Below are positions 17,456 through 26,800 of a stretch of 64,000 nucleotides of DNA, piece by piece. Under the pieces are notes generated by a model. That model made no database searches and had not been told where the DNA came from. It worked only from the letters and a program-made list of their open reading frames with translations. A program made the position numbers and the translations under genes. Numbering within the stretch: position 1 is the first letter of the stretch; every line of letters starts with the position of its first letter. The stretch comes from Opitutia bacterium UBA4506 (GTDB lineage: Bacteria > Verrucomicrobiota > Verrucomicrobiia > Opitutales > Puniceicoccaceae): assembly GCA_002388665.1 (NCBI GenBank), contig DGMY01000085.1, forward strand, positions 1 to 64,000. The letters run 5' to 3'.

Positions 17456-18436
17456 TCAAACAATCGACTGAATGAGGATGCCTCCGAGTATTGCCGTAGC
17501 CAGTACGATACCGACAAAGGCAATTACCGCTTTCGGCTTTAGCACCGAGGAAACCAAAGCGATCTCAGGCAGGCTTGCACCCGTCCCTCCGATGATGAGC
17601 GCTATCGCCGGTCCAATACCCATACCTTTTACGATGAGAACTTTGAGCAAAGGTACTGCCATCTCGATTCGCAGATAAACCGGCACTCCGATTACAGCTG
17701 CGATTACGATAGAGAGCAGACTATCTCCCCCTACATACTTCTCCACAATCCCGGGGGACAAATACGCGGCCGACACTCCGCTAATCAACGCTCCCAGCAG
17801 TACGTAAGGAATGATTTTTTTGAACAGGGCCATCGCAAAGCGCATCGCATCCCGCGGTCTATTCGGCTCCGTCTCTTTCTCGCCCGAACTCCCATCACAA
17901 GGTGAGCGACCACAATCCGTTTCGGGCTCGGATTCGGCACAGCATGGTGGGGCGGCCGGACAGCAGGGAGCCGCCTTTTTCCCTTCCAGTTCATCACCGC
18001 GCTTGATCTCGTTCCTCCACGGGGTCTTCGAGATTATCCATCCTCCACAAACTGCTGCGCAAAGAGTGATGACCAGATAGAGAGCTGTGATCTTGAAACC
18101 AAAAACGGTATAGACCATCGCGAGGACGATAAAGTTGCAGAGGGGCGCCGAAATGAGAAAGCTCATCACCGTTCCAAGCGATACTCCCATTGTCGCCATC
18201 CCCATCGTAATCGGCACCACGGACGCACTGCAAAAAGGAGTTAGCGTCCCAAAGAGCGCGCCTAACAACGGACCCCTCTTCTCGTGCTTGGCCAGCAACC
18301 GCTGCAACTTCTCCTGAGGGATATACTCCCTCATAAATCCCGTAAGGATCGAGACAACCCCGATCACGATAACAAGAGCTCCACCTACATGGATGAATTC
18401 ACCCAACGCTATTTGTAATTTTTCCAAGTCCATCAC
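17456..18436 (-). CDS. Permease of the ArsP/SO_0444 (DUF318) type with Cys-rich loop
   Basis: A 326-residue inner-membrane protein of about eight helices in two halves. The first half has the family motif GTLTPFCSASVVPITMGM; the second has GVPVYLRIEMAVPLL and GGTGASLPEIALV. The central cytoplasmic loop has six cysteines in pattern CC...CC...C...C within about 25 residues, fit for binding a soft metal. Family members export arsenicals, copper or zinc. The operon with an ArsR-type regulator supports metal efflux, but the metal is unknown. Confidence 0.82.
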   Translation of the reverse strand: MMDLEKLQIALGEFIHVGGALVIVIGVVSILTGFMREYIPQEKLQRLLAKHEKRGPLLGALFGTLTPFCSASVVPITMGMATMGVSLGTVMSFLISAPLCNFIVLAMVYTVFGFKITALYLVITLCAAVCGGWIISKTPWRNEIKRGDELEGKKAAPCCPAAPPCCAESEPETDCGRSPCDGSSGEKETEPNRPRDAMRFAMALFKKIIPYVLLGALISGVSAAYLSPGIVEKYVGGDSLLSIVIAAVIGVPVYLRIEMAVPLLKVLIVKGMGIGPAIALIIGGTGASLPEIALVSSVLKPKAVIAFVGIVLATAILGGILIQSIV

Positions 18437-18486
18437 CGTTCTTATATCGAATGTACCATACTCACTGCCCCTTTACGTATGTACAC

Positions 18487-18502
18487 TTGCATTATTACGC
18501 AA
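18487..18502. promoter_or_regulatory. Candidate ArsR operator
   Basis: The imperfect palindrome TTGC-ATTATTAC-GCAA lies 51 bp upstream of the permease start in an AT-rich stretch of the gap 18437-18566. Ten or more of its 16 bases are symmetric. ArsR-family proteins bind AT-rich imperfect palindromes near the promoter, so this is the best operator candidate for the permease-arsR operon. Confidence 0.35.
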
Positions 18503-18566
18503 TTTTAATTGTTGAGTGTTTTAGGTCGCGGATGGATTGGGTCTGGCCGGGAGTGGCGAGTTGGAT

Positions 18567-19160
18567 CTAGCCGCGGGTTCTAATCACTCTAGCAGGCGCC
18601 CCGACGGCAACAGACATGGGTGGAATTGTCTTAGTGACAACCGAACCACCCCCAATAACCGACCCCTGTCCGATCGTGACGCCCGCGGTGATATTTACCC
18701 TTCCGGCGATCCACACATCGTCCTCGATTGTGATCGGAGCGGAACTCAAACCCTGCTTACAGATCGGTTTACCTGGATCGTCGAAGTTATGGTTTGTGGC
18801 AATGAACATGCCGTGGGAGGCGATCCTCACATGATTCCCAATGGTAATCTTTCCGGACGGCTCCTCCGGGGTCCCATACCCGGTTAAGATGGAGTACGGC
18901 TGCACGGAGCAGTTCTCTCCAAATTCCACCAGGCCCTGGATGATGGCTCCATCGGCCACAATACAGTTCTCACCGAAGCGAATCGCCCCATTGCGCGGGT
19001 TAATTCGAGCTCCCGGATGAATTCGGCAACTTTTGGGGACTGTGACATTCTTATGCCGGCTAGCCAGCCTCCTACCACACCAGTAAACAAATCGCAGCCG
19101 CCAGTTATTTGCCGGGGAGGGGTGACTAATCCCACCATCAAGAAGACTCCAAAGACTCAT
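18567..19160 (-). CDS. Left-handed beta-helix acyltransferase (hexapeptide family)
   Basis: A 197-residue O-acetyltransferase of the WbbJ/maltose-acetyltransferase type. Repeated hexapeptides form the beta-helix (FGENCIVADGAIIQG, KITIGNHVRIASHG, PITIEDDVWIAGRVNITAGVTIGQG). The catalytic histidine is likely in ATNHNFDD, and the ending VAVGAPARVIR is typical. The acceptor sugar is unknown. It begins 18 bp after the propeller protein gene on the same strand. Confidence 0.85.
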   Translation of the reverse strand: MSLWSLLDGGISHPSPANNWRLRFVYWCGRRLASRHKNVTVPKSCRIHPGARINPRNGAIRFGENCIVADGAIIQGLVEFGENCSVQPYSILTGYGTPEEPSGKITIGNHVRIASHGMFIATNHNFDDPGKPICKQGLSSAPITIEDDVWIAGRVNITAGVTIGQGSVIGGGSVVTKTIPPMSVAVGAPARVIRTRG

Positions 19161-19178
19161 TGCACCAATTTCAAATTC

Positions 19179-20402
19179 TTAGGTCGACAGGGACGGAGGC
19201 GTAATCTCAACCATCGTAGCAAACTCACCCGGCAACGAATTACAGAGGACACGGTCACCCTGATGGTTAAACACTGGATGGTGGCAGACCCGTAGGGCAT
19301 TTCGACCCTTCGGCTCTGACTCGCCCACAAATTTCGGCAACGGGACCCTCTCAATAATCTCACCTGTTCGTTTCGAGAGGAACACGACATTCCCCCCTTC
19401 TGCCGACCCTTCATCAGTTACGACCAGGTTGTGGTCCACCGGGCTCGTAGAGGGGTGACCGCCGCTCGCATGGTCACTAATCTTCCGGTAGCCGGTCCCA
19501 TCATACCGGACCTCGGCCAGGCACAATTTCGTAGGATTATCGGGATCCGGGCCGTAGCCGATCAAGTTCTCATCATCGGCCTGCCATGACCAATGGACGC
19601 CGAATCGGTCAAAGCTACAATCGACTGCGAGGTGGAGATCCCGGAGTTCCGGATCGGCCGTAAAAATCGAAGTAATCTTGGGCTCTCCGCGATCTTTGAC
19701 CACACAATGGTTCCCAAAAAAGAAGAGGCATCGACTTCCTGAACGGTTCCATCTCACGCAATAGCTCATGAGCGTCAGTCCCTCATCCTCTCCCAATCGT
19801 CGTTGAATCGCACTATCGGCCTCCAGGATCTGTTCACGCTGGGGATGGCGGTCGAGGATCTCTTGAGTACTCAGAGCGAGCTCGATCTGAGGAGGGAAAA
19901 AAGAAGTTCGCGATACTCCATGGGCTGATCTCTCTTGAAACGGCACAGGAGACCTCTCCGGATGGTATCCATTTCCTCCATACCCGGCGGCATAGAGCAT
20001 CCCGTGACTACAGGAGAGACCGATCTCACCTCTCGGCGGCATTCCCTCGATATCGCCATCTACATGAATCTCTTTCCCGGAAATCAAATCGTGACGAGTC
20101 GTCCGTGGCTCGAGGTGTGTTCCACTCTGGTAATACACCGCATTCCCGTCCGGGGACCAACTTTGCCAAAGCCCGGTATGCCAGTAGCTTGGCGTCACCT
20201 CGACAGACCCAATACGATGGAGAACAGTACCGTCGGCGGAGAGTACGAGAACCTCCGCCTTTTGAGATTCGAGACTCACTCCAGAGATCAGGATGCGGCC
20301 ACTCCCATCCGGGGCATAAGGGCATAGGCTGTAATAGCTGTGTACGCACCACCGTTCCGGTATCGGGAGCACACGAATGTTTGGCTGGGCGACTAATTTC
20401 AT
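19179..20402 (-). CDS. TolB-like beta-propeller protein, oligogalacturonate-lyase-like
   Basis: A 407-residue protein rich in WD/TolB-like blades: YAPDGSGRILISG, QSWSPDGNAVYYQSG, GVHWSWQADDENLIGYG, HPVFNHQGDRVLCNS. It resembles the oligogalacturonate lyase or TolB-propeller proteins seen next to LacI regulators in polysaccharide-using Verrucomicrobia; catalysis is not shown. No signal peptide. I chose the ATG at 20402 because the longer frames (ATG 20444, 20483) would run over the palindromes in the lacI gap. It probably forms an operon with the acetyltransferase under the divergent LacI protein. Confidence 0.65.
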   Translation of the reverse strand: MKLVAQPNIRVLPIPERWCVHSYYSLCPYAPDGSGRILISGVSLESQKAEVLVLSADGTVLHRIGSVEVTPSYWHTGLWQSWSPDGNAVYYQSGTHLEPRTTRHDLISGKEIHVDGDIEGMPPRGEIGLSCSHGMLYAAGYGGNGYHPERSPVPFQERSAHGVSRTSFFPPQIELALSTQEILDRHPQREQILEADSAIQRRLGEDEGLTLMSYCVRWNRSGSRCLFFFGNHCVVKDRGEPKITSIFTADPELRDLHLAVDCSFDRFGVHWSWQADDENLIGYGPDPDNPTKLCLAEVRYDGTGYRKISDHASGGHPSTSPVDHNLVVTDEGSAEGGNVVFLSKRTGEIIERVPLPKFVGESEPKGRNALRVCHHPVFNHQGDRVLCNSLPGEFATMVEITPPSLST

Positions 20403-20442
20403 TTCTTCGAAAGACAAGCAGCAGGTACCACCGCTTCCCCCC

Positions 20443-20461
20443 ATCAAGCTAAAGGCTTGAT
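20443..20461. promoter_or_regulatory. Candidate LacI-type operator
   Basis: Perfect 7-bp arms ATCAAGC and GCTTGAT around the spacer TAAAG lie between the divergent propeller protein and lacI-family genes. LacI-type regulators bind such dyads and often control the neighbour and themselves. A second dyad follows at 20482-20497. Confidence 0.45.
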
Positions 20462-20481
20462 CGAACGTCGAGTTTCCTTCC

Positions 20482-20497
20482 ATGTTAATCGTAACAT
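20482..20497. promoter_or_regulatory. Second dyad just before the lacI-family start
   Basis: ATGTTA-ATCG-TAACAT has perfect 6-bp arms and ends 1 base before the ATG at 20499. It would let a regulator block its own translation start region or promoter. No Shine-Dalgarno sequence is visible for this start. Confidence 0.4.
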
Positions 20498-20498
20498 T

Positions 20499-21533
20499 AT
20501 GGATTCTCAATCGAAGCGATCGCCCAGTCTCGTCGATGTGGCCCGGGCCGCAGGAGTTTCTCACATGACGGTCTCCCGGGTATTGAACAAATCTGCGAAC
20601 GTGAAGCCCGCTACTGTGGAGAAAGTGGAGGAGGCATTGCAAAAGCTAGGGTACCGCCGAAATCCGATGGTGGACGCCCTGATGAGTCAGGTGCGGCGAC
20701 GACGCGTTCACCTACACTCCAACCTTGCCTGGTTGGAGGAAGAGGAGACCGATGGAAAACAGAGGAAACGGATCAAGCTACTACGGGAGAGAGCGGAACA
20801 GCGGGCGGCCGCGCTTGGATATGGATTTGAAACCATTTTCCATAAGCCAAACGCTTTGAGTGCAGAACGAATCGATTCCATGCTCAAGGCACGTGGAGTT
20901 CATGGGGTGATCATTGCCCCCATACAGAGTTCCGGTTCTCAGTTCGATTTCCCGTGGGATCACTATTCCGTAGCCACCCTCGGACGATCACTGCAAACAC
21001 CCACGATCAGTCACGTGATGATGCATTTCCAACACGCCATGGAGCGTACGCTCGAGGAACTGCGGCAGCGGGGGTACCAACGCATTGGATTCTGGACCAC
21101 TCGCGAGGCAGAAATGCGAAGTGAACACCTACCACTGATGACCTACCTTCGACACAATTACCGACTGAAAGGATCCATTCCAATAGAACCACTTTGGTTG
21201 GATTCTCTATCAGTTGCTGAGGTAAGATCTTGGTACCAATCCAACCGCCCCGAAGCGATCATCAGTAGCCCTTTTTCCGGATGGGAGATTGCTCGGCAGC
21301 TTGCGGTCAAAATACCCGAAGAAGTTGGGTTCGTCACCTTAAGTAGCCCCGAATCAGCACCTCGCATCAGTGGCATGCGGGTCCCGCTGGAGGCAATGGC
21401 ACACGGCGTAGTGGATTCCGTCGTAGCTCAAATCCATCGGAATGAACAAGGGGTGCCCAAGGTTCCGAAGTGCATGATGGTCGAGGCCAGTTGGCACGAA
21501 GGTCGCACGCTCCGCCCCCAAAATAGACCATGA
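20499..21533 (+). CDS. LacI-family transcriptional regulator
   Basis: A 344-residue regulator. The N-terminal HTH is near residues 10-32 (SLVDVARAAGVSHMTVSRVLN), the hinge is near 40-60, and a periplasmic-binding-protein-like effector domain follows (GVHGVIIAPIQSSGS, QRIGFWTTREAEMR, EEVGFVTLSSPES). I chose the ATG at 20499; a TTG at 20457 would add 14 residues and start inside a palindrome. It is divergent from the propeller/acetyltransferase pair and probably represses it. The ligand is likely a sugar but cannot be named. Confidence 0.88.
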   Translation: MDSQSKRSPSLVDVARAAGVSHMTVSRVLNKSANVKPATVEKVEEALQKLGYRRNPMVDALMSQVRRRRVHLHSNLAWLEEEETDGKQRKRIKLLRERAEQRAAALGYGFETIFHKPNALSAERIDSMLKARGVHGVIIAPIQSSGSQFDFPWDHYSVATLGRSLQTPTISHVMMHFQHAMERTLEELRQRGYQRIGFWTTREAEMRSEHLPLMTYLRHNYRLKGSIPIEPLWLDSLSVAEVRSWYQSNRPEAIISSPFSGWEIARQLAVKIPEEVGFVTLSSPESAPRISGMRVPLEAMAHGVVDSVVAQIHRNEQGVPKVPKCMMVEASWHEGRTLRPQNRP

Positions 21534-21675
21534 CCCCGAACGATCGGTCGCCACAGATCGCAAAGAGTCGAACACTCGACAAGGAGCCTCGGATCTTCCA
21601 ATCTGGCCACCAATCCCTCAACACGAAGCGCTCGAAGCCAAACTCTACGACCCCGCAAACCGCCACTACAGTGAG

Positions 21676-22317
21676 ATGAAGCCATCCACCAAACTCAAAC
21701 ACCCTGCCCTCGTAAAGTCATTGCGGAAGGCCTATTCAGCCGAACGTGCGGCCTGTTTCGCCTATATCGGCCATGCGCGCTCCTTAAAAGATCCCGAAGA
21801 GAAACGCCGCGTGCGACAAATCGAGGAGGATGAATGGGATCACCGGAAGCATGTCCTCGAAATCATGAATCTCTACGACATTCCCGTATCGAGATACAAC
21901 GAGATCAAATTCTACGTAATTGGTAAAATCATCGGCTATAGCTGCTTTTTGATTGGCCGCTTCATGCCGTACTTTTTCGCTGGGAAGCTCGAGAGCGGCA
22001 ATGTCTGCGAGTACTTTGTCATGATTCAGTATTTCCACTCACTCGGAATCGATACTCACGACGAGATTCTGTATGAGATGGGGATTAAAGAAAAAGAACA
22101 CGAAGTCTATTTTCTGGAATTAATTCGAACTGAGAAGTGGCTACCCTACTTTGAAAAAGTGTTTTCCTGGGGGGAGCACTCGAGCCTCAACGACGTCGAT
22201 CTCGAGAACAAGTACCCAGTGGTAAAGTCAGAAATGTATTGCAAGAGTCACGTCCCCAATTCTGGCATCCCGACCGATGCCAGCCCTGAAAAAAATTCTC
22301 CAGAATCAGCCAAATAA
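21676..22317 (+). CDS. Ferritin-fold diiron protein, COQ7-like
   Basis: A 213-residue protein with two E-x-x-H type pairs. The early helices have KAYSAERAACFAYIGHA and QIEEDEWDHRKHVLE; the later ones have HDEILYEMGIKEKEHEVYFLEL. This is the pattern of carboxylate-bridged diiron proteins such as demethoxyubiquinone hydroxylase (COQ7). A hydrophobic middle (IGKIIGYSCFLIGRFMPYFFAG) fits membrane association. Whether it hydroxylates a quinone is unknown. It lies 3 bp before the next gene, probably one unit. Confidence 0.68.
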   Translation: MKPSTKLKHPALVKSLRKAYSAERAACFAYIGHARSLKDPEEKRRVRQIEEDEWDHRKHVLEIMNLYDIPVSRYNEIKFYVIGKIIGYSCFLIGRFMPYFFAGKLESGNVCEYFVMIQYFHSLGIDTHDEILYEMGIKEKEHEVYFLELIRTEKWLPYFEKVFSWGEHSSLNDVDLENKYPVVKSEMYCKSHVPNSGIPTDASPEKNSPESAK

Positions 22318-22320
22318 GCC

Positions 22321-23163
22321 ATGAAAGGTATCATCGGAATACTCGCTACCCTTCTCCTAGCCCTGCCCTCTCTCTATTCCTCCTCCGAGGATACTTTCTC
22401 CATCAACGGTCGGGAGATAATCGTGCCGACGCCAGAAGGATTTGTCCGGGTAACCGAAGAGATGCCCGCGGTCTTTCGGTATCTATCCCGGATCTCCGAC
22501 CCTGTAAACGATACCCTTGCCTACTATATCACAGAGAAGGATGCCACCGCCGCATTGACGGGTGAATTCCCTCCACTCGAACGAACCCTGTTGCTCAAGA
22601 TCAACAAGCAGCTGCGTCATAGAGCCGTCGGGCCGAGAGAATTCTCTGGCATGATCAAAATTATCCAGGCGCAAAACCAGAAAATCTTCCAACGTCTTCA
22701 GAATGATCTGAAGCTCGCCATGGACGATACCAGCAGCGGGATCAGTGAAGAATTCGATATCGATTTTGCTTTGGGCGTTTCGCAAATGGTTCCTCTGGAC
22801 CCTCACTTTCAATCAGAGAACTGCCTTAGTTATTCCCTCTATATCAACTACGATGTTTCCGCCAATGACGCCAATTCCGAAGTTATCGTCGCAGCCACGA
22901 GTACATTTCTCAACCTCTCTGGTGTAGTCCTGTTTCAATACAGCTACGCCTCCAAGCCGGACTTGGAATGGACTCGGGAAATTTCCAAGGACTGGGCGGA
23001 AGCAACCTTCCTGGCAAACGACGTCGATATCTCGACCTCCGAAGAATTCCACACGGAACCCTGGAAAGAAACAGTCACCTATGGAGTGCTCGGAGCTGCC
23101 TGCGGCGTGGGTGCCACCCTCATTTATGTATTCATCTCTCGTCGCAAGAATCGAAAGCGATAG
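22321..23163 (+). CDS. Exported protein with C-terminal membrane anchor, unknown
   Basis: A 280-residue protein with a signal peptide (MKGIIGILATLLLALPSLYS), a long extracytoplasmic part, and one C-terminal membrane helix (YGVLGAACGVGATLIYVFI) followed by the basic tail SRRKNRKR. This gives a type I-like topology. It has no motif I recognise. It starts 3 bp after the COQ7-like gene and is followed by the GyrI-like gene. Confidence 0.6.
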   Translation: MKGIIGILATLLLALPSLYSSSEDTFSINGREIIVPTPEGFVRVTEEMPAVFRYLSRISDPVNDTLAYYITEKDATAALTGEFPPLERTLLLKINKQLRHRAVGPREFSGMIKIIQAQNQKIFQRLQNDLKLAMDDTSSGISEEFDIDFALGVSQMVPLDPHFQSENCLSYSLYINYDVSANDANSEVIVAATSTFLNLSGVVLFQYSYASKPDLEWTREISKDWAEATFLANDVDISTSEEFHTEPWKETVTYGVLGAACGVGATLIYVFISRRKNRKR

Positions 23164-23193
23164 GAGAATGTGGACCTCATAGGAGAAACGACC

Positions 23194-23823
23194 GTGGACA
23201 AACACGAATGGAGGAAACAAGAGAAGGAGATCTATCTCCCGAAACAGAAGCCGACCCTTCTCACCATACCACGATTCAAATACGTAACCATCTCCGGCAA
23301 AGGGAATCCAAACGACCCTGACTTCGCTGAGTACATTGGTGCGTTATATTCCATTTCATACGGCATCAAGATGACCGCCAAGATGAAAGGACCCACCCCT
23401 CCGGGACACTACGATTATACGGTGTACCCGCTCGAAGGCGTATGGGACATCACAGACGAAGTGAAGAAGAATTTTTCCGGCCAGATCAACAAGGATGATC
23501 TCGTATTTGATTTAATGTTACGCCAACCGGATTTCGTAACAACCGATTATTTCGAAACTATTCGAGAAATTGTGCAAAAGAAGAAACCCTCTCCTCTTTT
23601 GAAGGAGACAAATTTTCGGGAAATCGAGGAAGGCCCCTGCATTCAGATGCTTCATGTGGGTCCCTATGACAACGAACCCGAAACCTTCTCGGTGATGGAG
23701 GAATTTGCGGCCGAAGCTGGAGTTACCCGCCGATCAAAGGTACACCGCGAAATCTACATCTCCGACTTTCGACGAACAGCCCCCGAAAAGCTCAAGACTG
23801 TACTGCGTTTCCAGATCGATTGA
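23194..23823 (+). CDS. GyrI-like small-molecule-binding domain protein
   Basis: A 209-residue soluble protein of the GyrI-like/COG4832 type, with the family-typical opening HEWRKQEKEIYLPKQKP, then FKYVTISGKGNPNDPDF, and a later half with EEGPCIQMLHVGPYDNEPETF and KVHREIYISDFRR. Such domains bind small hydrophobic ligands and are sometimes regulators or toxin antagonists. I chose the GTG at 23194, which has AGGAGA 7 bases upstream and gives the family-like N-terminus. A second in-frame GTG at 23170 also has AGGAGA before it. Confidence 0.75.
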   Translation: MDKHEWRKQEKEIYLPKQKPTLLTIPRFKYVTISGKGNPNDPDFAEYIGALYSISYGIKMTAKMKGPTPPGHYDYTVYPLEGVWDITDEVKKNFSGQINKDDLVFDLMLRQPDFVTTDYFETIREIVQKKKPSPLLKETNFREIEEGPCIQMLHVGPYDNEPETFSVMEEFAAEAGVTRRSKVHREIYISDFRRTAPEKLKTVLRFQID

Positions 23824-23887
23824 GGGCTCATCCTCATGGGAAAACTCTGGGAGGATTGTTACGCCTGCCCTATCCCCATCGTCCGGA

Positions 23888-26800
23888 TCAAGGGACGGTA
23901 ACCCGGAGAAACATCGTTGACGCACTGATTGATACACTAAAGTCCACCTTTACATAGGTTCCGTCTAAGGTTTCAGCGATACCCTCCGTAATATCCCACG
24001 ATCCTGTATTAGGATCATAGGTACGAATAGTATTCCAAGAAACCATGTCACTGGATTCCTGGATTTCAAGAGACACATCAGAAACCAGTCGTCGGTTGAA
24101 ACAGAGCATGATCTGACCACCCGCGTTCACCATGCGGGTCAAGGCGGTAGCCTCAGGATTCACCGGATCCCCTCCGAGCGCATATTCCAAAGCCACTGAG
24201 TATGAATCGCCATCCGGGTCGTCCATTCCGGTTACCGCCCCTGCGGCCAAACCGGAGAAGTCGTATGAGGCAATCCAGTCGCTCAGGGAGAGACTCGCCA
24301 CTTCCGGGAGGGAAACGAGAATCGTACCGGAATCTCCTACGGCTACGAATCGGTCACCGCCGAAAATCACCTCATTCAAATCATTAGAACCCAGACTGAT
24401 TTCCCGGACCCAGCGGCTCGAACCATCACTGGAGTCAATCGGATTGCGAATCGCCTCTGGAGTCGCGGTTAACACCGAGCCTCCTGACCCGACCACCCGG
24501 AAGCTCGAGTTCCCGTAGACAATCGAGCTCAATTCGGGGTTATCCACGGTTACGCTCTCGGGAATCGAGTTTTGATACCAAGTCACTCCACCATCTTCGG
24601 AGTAGATATAGGTTCTGCTGGAAGTGATGGCGACAAAAAGGCCATCACCATAGGCGACGCTTTCCAGAGAGATACTCTGAGTCCCCAGAACCTGTTGCGA
24701 CCAACTAATCCCGTTCGAGGAAGTCAGTACCGTACCAAATGTACCAACCGCAACGAAGCGAGGTGATCCTCCCGAATTCACTCCAAGAACCAAATCGGTA
24801 AGACGGTTTGAGGTAGGAAGACCTCTAGCAGACCAGCTCGAACCATTCGACGAAGTGTATAACAATCCCGAAACCGAAGACTCGATGGCCACAAACAGAC
24901 CCTGCCCGTATTCAACCTTGGCCAAGAACGATGACGTCGGTGAAGTGCCGCTCGACCAGGTCATACCTCCATTCGTGGAATACTGAACCGTTCCGCCGCT
25001 ACCGACGGCGACAAATCGGTCTCCTCCATAAACCACGTCGAATAGATTTCGTGTGGGTTGGCTGGGAATCAACGCATCCCACTGAGTGACATCAACCGTC
25101 GCATCGGTCGAACGAGCTATAGCACCCGACTCACCAACAGCGACATATTGATTATTTCCATACGCTACGCCGTTAAAATCCAAACTGGTCGTAACTGGTG
25201 CTCGACCGAAATTGGAGACCGTAAAGGTTTGTTCGACCGGATCAGCGGCAAACACGTTGACGTTCCCCGCTTGAGTCGCCTGAACGGTCACCTCGCCCGC
25301 AGCCCCATTCAGGGTCAACGTGCTGCCGGAGATGGAGGCGATATCAGTTCCATCAACGACGGTGAAGATCACAGGATAATCTACCGAAGATGCCTCAGAT
25401 TCGCTGTCTCCGATAAACGTACGAGCGACAAGCGGGATGGAGATCACGCTTCCCTCAAACTGGTCATCGATAGGGTCGAATTCGAGCGTCTGGCTCGCTT
25501 TGGACACCGTAACACTCAGCTGCCCGGACGCCGGACCGTAATCTCCACTTGGATCAGCAACTGCGGAGATCTGGATCGTCCCCGCCGAGAGAATGGTCAC
25601 GGTTGATCCGTCGAGTGAGGCGACGGTGCCATCCCCGAGGGAGAAGGTGATCTCTCCTCCCCCATCGGCAGACGCATTAATGACAAAGGGAGCATCACCA
25701 AAGGTTTTGGGACCAGGATCAACGAAGTTGATATTCTGTTCGTATTTCGAAATATAGAATGACTGACGAACCGGGTCTGCGGTGACTCCTGAGCCCGGCA
25801 GTGCGTAGGCCTCGAGGATTACCTCGCCCTGCGAGTCATCCGATCCCTCTATAGACACCTCATGGCGATAGGTGAGGTTACCGTTGCCATCGTCCTCATC
25901 GTAGCTGGTCACGGTGACCAACCCAACTCCTTGGACGATCTGGACCCCTACATCCGCACCATTCGAAGTCTTGGCCTCTACAAAAAAGTTTGGATCGGAA
26001 AGAAGCTTGTCGGGGATTGCCTTGAAGACGATATCAGAGGTTTCGGCGGCGATGGTGTAGGTGACCGTTTCATTGAGTGGCGAATAGGTCGCGTCGCCGG
26101 CGTTAAAGATGCGGATGACCACATCGCTACCGACTGATCCGGACTCCAGAGTGAGTGAAGACCCGCTAATCGAGGCATCTCCGCTCACAACCTCGAACTC
26201 AACCGGAATTCCCGTCGGATCACCGGAAGTCGCATCAGTTGCGGTCGCCGATAGGCCGATTGGAGAGGCTGAGTACATCAATGAACCGGCCGCCGGGAAA
26301 AGGTTTTCATAATTCTGGGACTCTCCGACTACGGTAAACGACTGTTCCTCACCCGGAACTCCGAGGAAATTGTCGGCCACTGGTAGGGACGCCCTCACTA
26401 CATAATCACCGGGGTCGCCGGAGATCGTAAGTGTAGCGGTAGTCGAACCATCGGGTTGAAGAGCGACCGATGAAATGACTCCAGTGCCCTCGACTAGAGC
26501 GAACTGCACCTCTTGGTCAGACGGTGTTCCGCTGGAAAGAGCTGTCGCGCTCAAGGTCACATCGGTTCCCACCAGGGGTGCGGAGATCGCGGGGAAGTCG
26601 ATGGTCTGTGCTACCTTGGAAGCAGAGAGGCCCGAGGTCAGGATGGTCCCGGCGTCACCGACGATCACAAACACCTCGGAGCGGAACGTTGCGCGATTCA
26701 AAGTTTCGGTCGTACCGCTCACGCGCAATTTCCAAGAGGCACCCGAATCGGTACTACTGTAGATCGACCCGCCTGCCCCGGCTACGATGTAACGATCGGT

